DNA of 64,000 nucleotides from Vanessa cardui (Eukaryota > Arthropoda > Insecta > Lepidoptera > Nymphalidae). Position 1 is the first letter of the stretch. Each line of letters starts with the position of its first letter. Location: NCBI RefSeq assembly GCF_905220365.1, contig NC_061131.1, positions 5,865,318 through 5,929,317 of the forward strand. Direction: 5' to 3'. Positions 13,811 through 27,894 of the stretch are shown here, piece after piece. Under the pieces are notes generated by a model, which ran no database searches, was not told the DNA's origin, and saw only the letters and a program-made list of their open reading frames with translations. Made by a program: the position numbers and the translations under genes.

Positions 13811-16800
13811 TATGAAAGTTCATATAGAACAACATTTTAATTGTTTTTTTTTTAAGTACTTTGTTTTACAAACCAGGTCTTCCGCTTGATGTAACCTTTT
13901 TTTTGCAAGTTTACCTCAAAGATAAATGAAAGGTTGTGAAGGGACAGAATTAATATAAAAAATAGAAAAGAAAAATAAATACATCAATACCGTTTTTTGA
14001 TAAGCCTTTGCATTTTTTATATCTTATTAAAATTTGTATTTGGGAATACGTAAAAAAAAAACATTATTTTTATTGTTTGTAAGTATTTCTTTCTTTACTT
14101 TGTATATTTATTTTAGTTTTATAAATGATGACTTCACTAAATATGTCGAAATGGACCAGGTTACACACGCAAATCGCAAGATTAAACACTAAATTTCATA
14201 TGCTTAATTGTTGAAGGGAAATATCGAGAGGAAGCTGACGATGCAAGATGTAAGTTTCCGATGTAAAAGTGACGCATATATGTATATACGAGTTGCAACT
14301 TGAGGTCTTAGCCCTGCAGTAAGACATTTGCAAGACCAGCAGTAATATATTTGCGAGTTGGTTTGGTTGGTTTAGCACATAGTGCTGTTGTGTTATAAAT
14401 AACGACGGCAAAGCTTTCATGTTCCAATGCAAATAGTTTTGTATGTTTTCAAAATCTCAAAAATAAAATACTTAAGAAGACAATGGTCTCATCAGACGCG
14501 ATACGATGAAAAATATAATAATAACTATTATTATCTCGTAATATATTCTCAAGCCAGACATTCTGAATACTATGTATAGTATAAATACGCAGTAATGACT
14601 TTGCTTTATTGCGTCAAAGAATTAATATTAAACTTCGGGTGTTTAGGTTAAGAGAATTAGATATTTTATAAACAGTAGTAAAACACAACTAAAATCCATT
14701 AAATTCTTATTTAATTTTATGGAAAACAGTTAAAAGTAATAAAATCTTTATTAAAAAGCTAATCAGGTCAGTTGAAATATGATATTATTCTAGTTCTTTA
14801 TTTAATGTTTGAGAAGCTGATGTTCTAAATGTTTGTACTGCGAAACAAAAATTAATTACTATATCGTTGGAAGATAAACTTCTTGTGCGCGGGTGCCTAA
14901 CAATTGAGTTATTAAGTTTGTAGTATGCTGAGGAAACTTTCATAATATAGTACGTTTTAATACTACTGAGACTGAGTGGATACAAGTGCACAGAATATAT
15001 TAACTCGACTCGTAAACAGAATTAGTTTCTAAATAGACTTCAAATTCGTATTGCTTAATTTAGTTTATAATGAACTGGGTTATTTGTTTGATTAAACAAA
15101 CTACAAAACAATTCTTTGGTTAATTAAAAAAAAAACATACTGTTATTACACAGTGACATTTCCGTTCATTAAGTTCGTTTTTTTAAAAAAAAGAAATGAC
15201 CATAGATTGCGTTTATTTTTTATAATATAACCTCAACTCATAGATTGTCTAGTGTTTGGTATAATTTTTTCATGTGTTTCGACATATACAAGAATATATG
15301 AAATAAATTTCCTGTTGAAAGACATTTCGCTTGTCTCATAATTCAGAAAATTTCGCGCTTCCTAAAACACTGGAAAGAATAATGATCGTTGTTTGAAATT
15401 AATGTTACGTTATATTAGAATATGACGAAGCAATTTTGCGCTATCAAAAACGTTGACCTCGTTAGAAACATCTATTGTCAATGTGCTTACAAATTGCAAT
15501 ATCGGGAAATAGGCCGCATTGCTGTAATATTGGAAACGATCAATTGAATTTCCGCCTTCTAAAAATCTTCAGTCATTCTGGTTAAACTTTTTCACAGTGA
15601 TTGACATAACACTTGCTTGATACGCTTATGTCACATGTAACGTTTATTGGAATGGTAATAAGCTATTCGTATTACTTGCACTGTTAGAATTATATATTGA
15701 TTATAGTTATTATTTTCAGGATATTTACCATGTTTTTTTTTATCCGTTGGAGCGACATTATCTACGAATGTCTTGTTCACTTTAATGTCGAAATATCGAG
15801 CTCCAACGGGTAAAAATAAAAAAAACATGGTAAATATCCCGTAAATAATAACTGTAATAATAAAAATAACATTATAATAAATGTTATATAACAAATAACA
15901 ATATATTAATGTTACGAACAAAGATTTATTAAATAGCTTATCTTTTTGTTTTAGTAGTTTTCAAAGTTTTAATCTATCATTGATGTATATTATTATGTTC
16001 TAAGTTGTTGGTGAACCTAATTACAAAAAAAGGACTAGTCTGGCTGATCGGTATGTTTCTTCAAAGAAATAAACAGTTTTGATGATTCTGATCACTTTCA
16101 ATCATTCCAAAACCGACCTTAATTTTAAGTCGATACAAAAATTTATGTGTTGCGACGAACAAAGTATACATATTACATGCCTATCATATATGATGGTAAA
16201 ATCGTGCATAATACTTTTGGCATATGACCCTTAAATTAAAGACAGCGAGATGATGTTATTAGGCCTCACTCTAGTTTAGTTACACATTCATAGATATTCA
16301 CATTTAGAGGTAGTAAATTTGATCTAATCATATAACAATTCATCAGAGTAAGGAATGATGAAAATATTAAGCTCATATCTCATTTGTTTTTTTTTGTAAT
16401 AGTTTTAAAATAAATATACAGTAAAGTAAAATAAGAAGAAGATTTTTTTATTTATTTTAACATGTAACTAAATATTACAAACAGACAGGAAAAAAGGTAC
16501 CAACAATTATGTACATACATATTTTATGTTTAACATTAAGTAATGAAACTCATGTCCTTCATAGACATTATTTTGGTCTACAAAAAAATTTTACGTGTAG
16601 GAGTATCTTATTCAACATTTTGTCATCTTTATAGTCCCGAAGTTATTTTATTACTGATAGGTCTATATCTTCAGATAAAAACTGGCAGCATAAAGTCTAT
16701 TCATAGTGGCCTGTTTTGACTCTAACGCCAGACAACAAGGCGGCAAAGTGAATCATTTAGGTCGAGACGTTATTGATCCTACATTTTACCTTTTGTATAG

Positions 16801-17841
16801 GGCGCAAAATGTTGATGATATTCTAACGATTTCCTATTACATTTTGCACTAAGTACCATTATCGCTTAACACCAGACTTCAGCTGCTAGAACCTCTTTGT
16901 AATACGATATTGTGCCTATAAAATTTTATGAGGAGTTTTGATACATTAAAAAATACGTTAATTTTAAGATTTATTTAATTAAATGAGGTTAATATTTATT
17001 TGTGATTTAATTATTTTAAGCACAACGAGCAAATATGGTGTCGTTTATCTTGAAGCATTCTTCTGAACACAGCTAAATTATTAAACATAACACGATATAA
17101 ATTTAGAGATAATAAAAATACATTATGAACATTTATCCACTACATTAAACTTAAGCAACACTACATTAAAACACTACCCATATAGGGCTTCGCAATGTTC
17201 AGTGAATAGTGAAATAAAATATAGATACATTTTAATTCCTCTTAGTTGTCGCTTTAAATATTATTTCGTAATGCAGTTTTAAATTATTAAGATTCTCGTA
17301 GACTTCATTTAATAAAAGATTTTATTTATTATATCTATATCACATGAAAGATTGTATATGGTTCTTTATAGTCCGGGAAAAATGTTATTATGTAGGTAAC
17401 ATGCGAGATAATATATTTTGTAAATTTAATTTAATTAATATTATTTGTCATAGTGACTTAATATTTGTGAATTGTTATAATTATTTAATATGTCTCAATA
17501 GTCAAAATATTTTAAGTTAAACATTAGTTGGAATTATTTAGAATTATGATGGTGCAAATGGTAGAGTCAACAGGTGGAAATGACATATCTATATTTAACC
17601 GATCTGCTCGTTACACAGTTGGGCAAATCACATTGTAATGCTGGCTTCACGCGACTAATACAAATCGACTGTTTATAATCCACGTAGTGTATATATGACT
17701 ATATGTATATTCATTTATTACACATAATAATTGTTTTTATGTTGGTAGTTATATTAACCACTCATTTCATTCGAGCTGATGATTCAGAGATCACTATAAA
17801 TAAAACGGTGGTTAGTTTGTTTCAATTTTTTTTAAAGAAAA
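13811..17841. other. AT-rich non-coding DNA with one fold-back element
   Basis: Nothing but the fold-back element at 15700 stands out. Confidence 0.4.
15700..15858. mobile_element. fold-back (MITE-like) element
   Basis: Arms of about 54-59 bp, at 15700-15753 and 15800-15858, are near-perfect inverted copies; each carries GGATATTTACCATG and CGTTGGAGC or its complement. The inner CGACATTA and TAATGTCG also pair, leaving a loop of only about 20 bases. Confidence 0.75.
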
Positions 17842-18141
17842 ACAACAGCCTGTACATTTCTCACTGCTTTGCTAAGGCATCCTTTCCCTTTGAGGAGAAG
17901 GTTTGGAACATATTCCATCGCGCTGTTCGAATGCGGATTGGTGGAATGCACATGTGTCAGAATTTCTGTGACATTAGACACATGCAGGTTTCCTCACGAT
18001 GTTTTCCTTCACCGCCGAGCACGAGATGAATTATAAACACAAATTGAGCACATGAATATTCAGCGCTGCTGGCCTGGGTTTGTGTAAAGATGCACGTGTT
18101 CTTACCACTGCGCCATCTCGGCTCCAGCGCCATCTCGGCTT
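17842..18141 (-). mobile_element. tRNA-headed SINE
   Basis: The minus strand starts GAGCCGAGATGGCGCAGTGG, followed by a poorly kept B box (AAACCCAGG), the body motif GTGAGGAAACCTGCATGTGTC, and the tail ACAGGCTGTT. The terminal CGCCATCTCGGCT is repeated once at 18110-18139. The open frame across it (17703-18029) is chance. Confidence 0.8.
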
Positions 18142-18269
18142 AATATTTTTGTTTCAATATATTTCAAGAAGGTGTCTACGTTATTAGCCTTAAATACAAA
18201 CCAATTGTACGTTTTGGCACTAAAAATATAATCTAGATGACTAGTCTAACATAGTTCACTTTTTCAATT

Positions 18270-18440
18270 ATATAGGCGGGCGATCAAATAGACTACCTGA
18301 TGGTATGTAACCACTTAGGCAGTCATAAGTCCATATAGGATCTTAAATGGTTGAAATTACACTGGCTCGTTAGCTATTAAAACCAGAACGTAGCAGCGCT
18401 GAGTACTGTTTGGTAGAGAGTCTACACAAAGCTCTGCAGC
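18270..18440 (+). mobile_element. degenerate Metulj-like SINE
   Basis: Recognisable GGCGGGCGATCAAATAGACT, ACCTGATGGTATG and ACACTGGCTCG segments in order. Confidence 0.5.
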
Positions 18441-18810
18441 GGTTAAATAGGATTTTTTTCCTTGTCACGATGTATTTTCTTAGCTGGGAAATGCCAACCG
18501 GGTTAGAAACATTACAGAGCTCAAGCGTTCACTCTCAATTCGATGGGACGTTAATTCAATTCGGCCTGTGAGCGTTTGCGCTGAGAATTAACTTTTTCAT
18601 GTTGTCCTGCATCTACGACTTGCACCTGCAGTCAAATACAATTTAATTCATTCAGTTCGTAACAGACCTACTTCTGTAATCAATAGGCACTATTTAGCCA
18701 GTAAGAATTAAATTTTGTCTAGTGAAATGAAAACATAAACTATGTAGGTAAATATTGTCATTACAAGATTGCCTATTTATTGCATGGAACTAAAAATATT
18801 ATTATAAAAT

Positions 18811-19056
18811 AGTTGCGCCCGCAAAAAAATTGTAACCTAAGTTACTCCTTATTATATCAGTTATCTGCCAGTGAAAGTCCCGACAAAATCGGTCCAGCCG
18901 TTCCAGAGATTTGCCGGAACAAATAGTCAGACAGATAAAAATTATAAAAATGTTATTTCGGTGTATGTAACGTGTATACATACGTATGCATTGAGTTAAA
19001 AAGGGCTATTATAATATTATAAACAGACACTCCAATTTTATTATCTGTATAGATTA
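18811..19056 (-). mobile_element. Helitron-like element, family B
   Basis: Same order of motifs as the 6004 copy: GTTACTCCTTATTATATCAG, CAGTGAAAGTCCC and ATCTGTATAGATT at the far end. Confidence 0.7.
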
Positions 19057-19931
19057 CTAAGTTTCAAGTCGAAAAGGTTCATTTATATTTCATAGTAGAT
19101 TATTTTTGGGTCCATTACCCAAATTTGATAATTTTGTAAGGCTTCGGGGACATTATTATCCATATCTGTCACAAATAATGATTATAAGTTTTAAACTTGT
19201 AATAGTTTTCGATGAAGTTTTATGTGCGGGTACGACGTTTTATTGGTGAAATATATTTTTGCAAGGAAGCTCGAACATACAGCCAGGTAATTTTGTAGCG
19301 TATTTTTAATACATTTCGATTAAATGTGAATAGTTTATAGTAGTAAATATATAAAGAATATATTATTATATTTATGTATAAAACATCCAAAATGTATTTA
19401 TGAATATGTAAGCAATAATAAATAATGAATGATAATAAAGACCTTTGTAGAAAATTTGTATCTAATCGATAAACAAATTTCATCTTAGCTGAGTATCACG
19501 TGGCGTATGAGTCAGCCTCATAGAACTCACGAGATTTTCATCGACTTACATAATTACATAGATATGTTAGAGCAATTTGTGGACGACTTTATAGATGTAC
19601 TGCAAATCTATCCAAATCAAAATCAAGACATTCTTTATTTAAAAATTGAAGGCTCGTAAAAGGCACTGTTACAACGTCATTGAATATTCAGTACACTGTA
19701 TTGAATACTCAATTATTTATTGTTTTTTTGAACAACAAAAATGTTATTATAATTGTATTTTAGGACAAAATATATTTAGGTATTTTGTTTCATATTCAAT
19801 TTGGCGTATTACTATTTTATCGGAACAAATTCTGACGTTACATAGCAATATTAAATAGTAAATTTATGTAGCTTTGGGTACTTTATCGTTTTATTTAAAT
19901 TTATACTTAAAGAGACATTACACTTATATCC

Positions 19932-20165
19932 TTAACCGACTTCAAAAAAGGAGGTTCTCATTTCGATTGTTTGTATGCATGTAGGTATGTTTGTCCGCGA
20001 TTATCTAGCGTTTGGCTAAAGCCATTGTGGTGCGGTTTTCAGAAAAGTATTTGTTACATTCCGGAGAAGGTTTTAGTGCTTTTACCGAATAAAAAAAGAG
20101 GTGGTTCTGCGTTTGACCTGTAAGCATGTATGTTTGTCCACGATTATGTGTAATCTATTTATTTT
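19932..20165. repeat. dispersed repeat beginning ACCGACTTCAAAAAAGGAGG
   Basis: A motif common in insect genomes. The unit is partly duplicated inside: AAAAAAGGAGGTTCT and AAAAAAGAGGTGGTTCT, each followed by a TGTTTGTCC segment. Family unknown. Confidence 0.45.
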
Positions 20166-20341
20166 CTGTCATGTGAAGGTTAGCTGTGTTTACACGGTTA
20201 GATGACGAGTATTTTACCAGAGTTCCAGTTGTGACAGAAGGATATCTTATACCATAAATAGTCTAAAAAATAAGTCATCAATCTTATTTATACTTAGTAT
20301 GAAAAATAGTCAAATTTATTATTAATATATTATACCTATAG

Positions 20342-20917
20342 TAGCGGCACGCTATGATGGCCGTTTTGACGTTTGCCCGCTCATGAAGTTTCGTATTTAA
20401 TAAATATTACATCAAAGGAGCAAATTGTTGTTCTTTATTGTCAATAGTGACGTGCAGTTAGTCATAAAATTTATCGAATGTGATTTCTAAACTACAAATA
20501 TTAGGATACCGCGAAGATAACTTTTTAACGATTATGAAATAAATGTGAAAATAGATAATATTTTAGAAAATGAACTTATAATTAATGTGAGTGACGATAG
20601 TAGTGAGCGTGAAAGCAGCAGTATGGACGACTCCGATTAAATCTAACCACTAGTGTTTTTGGTTTCTTTTTTGTATCAATTTATTTCTTGTATGTAATGT
20701 GTTTCTAAAGTTATTCATTCTAATTCCAATTTTTGATTTAAATTGATTTAGATCGAATATATTACTTAAACTTATTTTATATATATTTTTTATTAAACCT
20801 TTTTAATCATATACTACTTGTAAAAAAACAAATATTTGAATATATTATATCGCTAATAAATTTACATTTCTCATCACTTTTTTAATGTGTCAAAACGGCC
20901 ATCGTATCTTGCCGCTA
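20342..20917 (+). mobile_element. TA-flanked inverted-repeat DNA element with ORF relic
   Basis: Terminal inverted repeats of 29 bp, 20342-20370 and 20889-20917, match at 26 positions and start TAGCGGCA, so TA may be the duplicated target. Inside, 20521-20640 reads an acidic, serine-rich tail ending SSSMDDSD and TAA, possibly the last piece of a transposase. Length fits a deleted Tc1/mariner or pogo-like copy. Confidence 0.6.
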
Positions 20918-23900
20918 GTATATTGAAATGCACATAACAACGTACCGTATTCATAAATGTATCTAGTGAAAGTGTCTTAAAATTTTGGAAGACTTTTTGA
21001 TTTTTGATTTTTTAGTACGTTTTAATGTTTCTTATTTTCATGCGAAGGCTTCATTCACGTAAAAATCAGTAAATTGATTTCATTAAAATTCAGCATAGTG
21101 ATAGCTTAATTATATACTATGTTCAAAGAAAGCTTTTTATGGCCGGAAACAAAAGCGTTCCCAAGGGTATAAAAAAACTTTGTTTCCACGCGTCGCGTGC
21201 ACTCCAACTTACTACACTACAAATAAAGAAAAAAAAATGTTTATATTAGTTTAAAAATAAATTAATTTTGATATTGATTTTCCACCTACACATGTAATAT
21301 AACGTTGCTGTTATATACTTCTCAATCATTGCCTGAAGTTTGTAAGTTTAGGTAATTACAATGATTACTGATTTCTCTGGAGTCAGAAATGCGAGTATCT
21401 ATAACCATTTGTAAGTTTTAGTTTCATTCTTTTATTTAATAGTGCATATGCAAAGATTGCTGAACTTGATCTTTTAAAAACATCTTTTTTTTGGTCGTTT
21501 AATGCAAAATGAATTTAACATTTTCGAAGCGGGAACAAATAACACCAGCAAATAACCTATTTAAATTAATATCATTAATTTAAATTCCAATATTGAAATC
21601 AAATAGCCTCCAGAGAGGTCGGGAGAGTTCAACCTCTCCAGCCTCTTCCTCATATAGCACACTCTAGCATATAATATCCAATAAAATGGAATACTTATCT
21701 TAATATAGGTGCACCCTGTGCAAAAACCTTGGCGCTGGGCGTTGGGTTACGTTTGGCCGATAATAGACCAGTCTTACACTATTGGTGAAGCGATAACAAG
21801 TTACAAATATGTATATACTGAAATTGTGTTACTTTTTTTCTTTTTATCATATCCTATCCTATTTTGAGATTAATTATATTTAATGACGATACATAAAAAA
21901 TTTCGTAATCGTAGAAAATCATTATTTTTTAGATTACATATTTTATGATGATTTTTTGTTATGTAACAAATGTACCGGTTTTTATGACGTTTTATCAATT
22001 AAAAGTTCTGTGATGGCCCACGACGATGTCATCTGAATCTTGCTTCAACTCAATGATAGATTAAAATTAACAAGATTAAGTGCAGGAAATGAGCATTAAC
22101 GGAAGTTTCGCGTTTCGTTTTTTAATGTAGTTAATAGCTTAGGTACTTTAGATATCTTAAAGTCCCTCTTGCATATTTTACAAAAGGGATTAGATTGTCT
22201 AGAGTGGTACTGCTTCTAACCATTTTTATTATTCATTAGACGGATTTCTGGCCCTTTCATTATATCTCGGAGTCGTCTCGTTATGCTTTATTCAACTCGC
22301 AGTCTTATAATTTAAGCGAAAGGCTGTCTCTGATAAAAGCAAGAAATTTCAAAACAAATATATTTTTTTAGAAAATTTATGATGACATCATCCTTAAATT
22401 AACAAAATAACATGTTTAGTTTTTTTTTAATACGAAAATCAGTGTAATTATTTAATCTCGGCGTATTGAGAAATTATATTGGATTGCAATTGATACAAAC
22501 ATTAAATTTGTTTTGATTTTGTTAAGTACTGTCTGCACATTATCTTAAGAAAGTGTGTTTAAAATTTTAGAATTAAATCTACTAGTTTTTATTTCATATG
22601 TAATTTGCGGCGAAGTGTGTGTAAAAAACTGGGAGAAAAAGGATTTAGACTTAACAGCCTGCCCTTTGTTTTAAGTAAAGCCTCCTTGTGGGCGGATGGT
22701 GGGTTAGATTCAGCCACCACACGGTTTTTGAGGCGTTAATTATTTATAGCGTAGGATGCTCTTACCACAAACAAAAATATATATTTTGACACACACACAC
22801 ATACACAGGTTGATACGGGGGTGCCACTCTTCTTCTTTGTCGGAAATGACTTGAAACATTTTCATAACAAAATTATTAGCATAACATAAGTAGATAGAAA
22901 GAGATAATAAAAAATAAATAGTCATTAAAAATCAATTGGTAAAGTTATCTACTTCAAACTCTCAAAGAGTCGAGATGTCACGGAATATGAAGTTAATGTT
23001 TTTAATGTCTAGTTTGTGTTTTTAGATCAGCTCGTGTTAGGAGAGGAAAGGAAAAGGTTATATTAATCAGATAAAATCACATCAGCACTTTAACCTGTAC
23101 CAAAAAAAGTATGCTGGTATAAGTCCCAAATATTCTTTATTGGGAGAGCAAGGCCTGATTGAGATATGATGATTATACATAGATGATCTTTATTAAATAC
23201 AATTACACTGTGAGTTATTAAATCAGTAATGTTTAATTTGTAGTCGGCTTAACCAAACTACATAATATAAACTGAATGTTCTGCCATTGTTACGGTATGT
23301 TAATGCGATTGAATTTTACATGGAGGTTTTGTTTAATTGAGTTTTCTCGTTAACACCAAACCAACACATTTGTACATTACATAAAACGTAGTTGCCATAT
23401 TTAATTAGTAAAGAATTGTTATGAATATAGTTCATGATATTTAGTGTAGTTTAGAAGTTGCAGTCTTAGATGGTTAAAGGAATATTTTGCTTGATTAAGT
23501 ACGCATTAAAAAGAAAAGGACAAAAATAAAGAAGACCGAGAAAAATATACAAAAAAATGTGAGTAACAGAATGAGTCTCTCAACCAAAATAAAGTCCATT
23601 AGAGGCAACAAAATAGAAGGTATTTCGGCTCTAAAAGCCTTGTCTGAGAATAATGTTGCGAGTCGGAAACATGGGAATATCTGGATTTAATGGTTTGTTC
23701 GACCACGCCTCTTTATTCGCACCTAAGCCTCCAATTGCTTATCATGTTCCTTTTACAAATATAATTTTATTTTGTTCAACAATTGCATTGAAATACACAT
23801 ACTAATTATAAATGGCAGGATTATATCATTAAGAACCATAAACGAATGGCCAAATTCTTGGATATTGGATAGTACCCAATTTTTTGGAATTGTCTCAAGC

Positions 23901-26271
23901 TACTCATATTTATAATTGGCTTAATTTGAAATGGAGAATTTCATTTCTTTTACTTCACTCGTTTCAGTCTAATACAGCACTGACACCAATTTTAAGCAAG
24001 TGGGTCTTAATGACATTCATTTGTACTTACTTAGGTACTACGGAATTTATATGATATGCGTCTTCAATTTACATCATTTGTACATTTTTCATTTCGACTC
24101 ATTTATTATGAATTTATCAAAGATATTTTTCGCATGAAATTAAATCATTGTGTTTTCAGTAGGTGTATGCTAAAAAGCTTTGTTTTTTTATACAGTTTGG
24201 TTCGTACTCGTCGTTGCGTAACGATCGCAAAATTGGTCAGGAATCACATCGCGTGCTTCAAAAAAGATCCGTAAACATTCGGAAAAAACAGTATTTTTTT
24301 ATGATGTATCATCAAGGTTACGTAATGTTATCGATTCATAACGACATTTTTTTATTTTTTATGAGTCTCATTTGACTACACATGTAACATTCTCGTGGAT
24401 AAAATGTAATGCGAAAGTTCAAGTCGTTTTGGAAGATTACAAATCTCGCAAGGGAGTAATGGTTTGTACGTGAACGCAAGAGATTGCGATAGGATATTGG
24501 ATGGGGATTAATATTTCAGACGTACCTCGTGAGTTACAGTAGTCAAATAGTAATAGTTTTCGTGCATGATCTTAATTAATATGCAAATTATAAACAATAA
24601 GAGGTGCTTATTATGTCTTTAGCATAAAGAATTTTCCGAAGTAGAAATTTTTGTGAGATTTCCAATGAAGATTTTTTGCGCGGCTTACGTTAGACTGAAT
24701 CGTCACGTAAAGGAAAAGTGTTATATCTCCTCCAGGCGACCTTTTCCTCCCTTTTCCTTTTATTTCTATTTTATTCGGTTTTATATAATATTATTTAAAC
24801 TTATTTTTTGTTATTGATTTAATTCATATGGAATTTTATTTATTTTAATTCTCGTCATTTAGTTATCAAACGTTGATACTTTATGTTTGTTATTTATTAC
24901 AAATGATATAGAATATATGGCAAAAACAACTTCGTTCTCATCGGTTGGCATTTCACTTTTTTTTGTGGTTTTATCTACTAGTAGCAATATGTAAAATCTA
25001 TTTATTGAACGAAACAGGAAATTTAATATTAAAATATTTCACAATTTCAAAAATTTCCCGTAATGATTAAGTTCAATAATAAAGACTATTCGACTATCAT
25101 GGATATACTGCATAAATACTCCTCAAAAATATTTATTCTATCAAAATGAAATCTGTGTTTGATGCAGAGAATAGCAATCAAGCCATTCAATTAAAAAGCG
25201 CTTGACGATTGTCGATGTATACAATTTCAAATAAAAATAAAAATCATTTTCCCTTGTTACACACGCGTTACTGCTGCTATTGTGCTTTTAAACGTTTCAT
25301 ATAATAAAGTAAACGGTGAAACGAAAACAAGTCAACCGTCGTTTTGTACTTGTGAAACATAAATACGTGCATACGATAATCGCCTTTATGTTTCACACAT
25401 TAATAACCGTGTAGATTAAATTTGTACGTAAATGTTGCTAAAAAATCTTCAGATTAAAATTGTAAATGCTTCTTTAATTGCTAATGTACTTTTCATTTCT
25501 TGCATTCAGTACAATTCAAGGGCGAGTGCCGTACGTCTCCGTTCTAATTATAACGTTTGACATTCGCTGCCGATACAAGTGTCCAAGACAAGTATTCTCA
25601 TCAAAACATTGTTTACACGTATAATATTAGACAGTGATACATAATATATCGTATATTAAAAATATAACCTTTTTGGTGTTACATTAATCGCATGACATAA
25701 AAATGCGAAACATTTGTTATGCATTGTTCCTTGAATAGGAACAATAATAAAGACATTAAAAAAAAAAAACCCTTGTATGGACAATGGATGAGGCGAATGT
25801 CATTCCTATTTTGAAAACATTATAAAAATGTTCTTTTTTTAAATATTCTCATACTATTTATTCTCATACTCTAATATTGTGAAATAAATTGTAATAGATA
25901 AGTTAAGAGTACATGTAGGCTAATTTACTTTTGTATTTTATTCACGACTGCGTACAACATTATATTTTACAGACGCCATAAATTTGCAAAGCTTTGCCAA
26001 ACTCTAGTACTCTAGTAATTCTTGCAATATATAAATACTTAATATAACAATAGAAAGACTCTTTGAAATTAATTTGCACTAAACATATGCGAGACAAAAA
26101 TGTATTGATATTAATTAGACTAAGTACATGATATCTTAGAATTTATTATGCGTGTAAAGAACATTTTTTATCAGTATATATTTCTTTAATTATTTAAACA
26201 TAATTATTATCGTAACTACCACAATACATCTTCTGCTTATTTTATGTGGAATTTATAAATTGTATATTTTA
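20918..26271. other. AT-rich non-coding DNA
   Basis: A CA repeat at 22791-22806 and several A/T runs. No exon or transposon that I can support. The overlapping frames at 24056-24375 are unrecognised. Confidence 0.4.
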
Positions 26272-26688
26272 TACTATTAGTTATCCGCGACTTCACTGAC
26301 ATTTTAGGGTGTTGGTAGTCATGTGTCAGGCAAAAAAATTCATCAAATTCGGTTTAGCACTTTTTTTTGGAGATTGGGATGACCGTATGGGCCACCTGAT
26401 GGTAAGGTAAGTCACCATCACCCATAGACAATGACGCTGTAAGAAATAGTAATTATTCCTTAAATCGTCAATGCGCCACCAACCTTGGGAACTAAGATGT
26501 ACCTTGTGCCTGTAGTTACACTGACTCACTCACCCTTCAAACCGGAACACAACAATACTGCATACAGTTGTGTAGGTACAATATCTGACTTGCACAAAGC
26601 CCTACCACCAAGTAATTTTGAAGCTTTGATCGTGAAAAACCGACAGACAGACAGAGTTACTTTCAAATTTATAATATTAATATAGATT
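26272..26688 (-). mobile_element. Helitron family A interrupted by a SINE
   Basis: Minus-strand Helitron halves, 26613-26688 and 26272-26361, join across the SINE at 26362-26612. The outer end reads TCTATATTAATATTATAAAT on the minus strand. Confidence 0.7.
26362..26612 (+). mobile_element. Metulj-like SINE nested in a Helitron
   Basis: Full-length type copy from a T-run to CAAAGCCCTACCACCAAGTA, inserted in a family A Helitron. Confidence 0.8.
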
Positions 26689-26898
26689 GTATATAATTCA
26701 ATTTCATTTGAGTAATTTTCACTTCTAAACATGCTGTCATGTCGAAATAATACGTCGTCATTTTTAGGTTCATTAAACTTTACACGCGAACAAAATCTGC
26801 CGCTATTACCTACTTCATTATATTAAAAAAGTATTATTATAGGAACTACAATATTGTGTTTATTGAACTACGAGTGAGTATGATAAGTGAAACGATCT

Positions 26899-27182
26899 CT
26901 TGGTGGTAGGGCTTTGTGCCCGTCTGGGTAGGTACCACCCAATCATCAGCTATCTACCACCAAATAACAGTACTCAGTATTGTTGTGTTCCGGTCTGAAG
27001 GGTGAGTGAGCCAGTGTATCTACAGGCACAAGGGACATAACATCTTAGTTCCCAAGGTTGGTGGCACAATGACGATGTAAGGAATAGTTAATATCTCTTA
27101 CAGCGTCATTGTCTATGGGTGATGGTGACCACTTACCATCAGGTGGCCCATATGCTCGTCCGCCAATGTATACCATAAAAAA
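26899..27182 (-). mobile_element. Metulj-like SINE
   Basis: Well-preserved inverted copy from TTGGTGGTAGGGCTTTGTGC to CGTCCGCCAATGTATACCAT. About 300 bp from the nested plus-strand copy, so the pair could form a hairpin. Confidence 0.85.
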
Positions 27183-27537
27183 CGATTCTGATATGTCACA
27201 ATTAAAAAAAAATATTAATACTATATCCTTATGTAATTTTTGCTATAATGCAATTTATACGTAAATACGTATTAAATCAAACATAGCTTGTGATCCTAAA
27301 ATATGCGAACGTTTGTATTTAGATATGTTATATTTCACTATAATAAAATAATAATATCGAAATATATCACATGTGTTTTCCCACGCACAATTATTGTACA
27401 ATTGGCGGTTCGTTTACTGGTATTAATTTATATTGCTTTGTAATTGCAAATTTGTCTTTAATTATAAGGTTCCACTTATATTGTACAGTAGTCAGTTTTA
27501 TAGCCAACCGTTTATATAAATATATTATTTATGCTAT

Positions 27538-27750
27538 TGTTTGGTGGACGAACATATGGGCCACCAGATAGTGAGTGGTCTCCATCGTCAATGGCGCTGT
27601 AAGAAACATTAACCATCCCTTTCATCGCCAATGCGCCACCAACCTCGGCAACTAAGATGTTATGTCCCTTGTGACTGTAGTTATGGCTCACTCACCTTCA
27701 AACCGGAACACAACAATACCAATTACTGTTGTTTGGATGTAGAATATCTA
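27538..27750 (+). mobile_element. Metulj-like SINE, 3' truncated
   Basis: Starts GTTTGGTGGACGAACATATG and has the central GCGCCACCAACCTCGG and CAAACCGGAACACAACAA blocks. Confidence 0.8.
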
Positions 27751-27894
27751 ATATATATTCAAGGAATACAATAAGAAAACCGTCAGGAATAAAACTACGT
27801 CCAAAAATAGTGTAAAGTCGTAAAACTGTTGTTTATAAACATTTATATAAGGCGCAAGTCGTTCCGTGGTTAACTATACTCTTTATTTATACTG

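Noticed and set aside
17703..18029. 108-codon plus-strand open frame with a hydrophobic start
   Set aside because: Most of it lies across an inverted tRNA-headed SINE; the signal-peptide look is chance.
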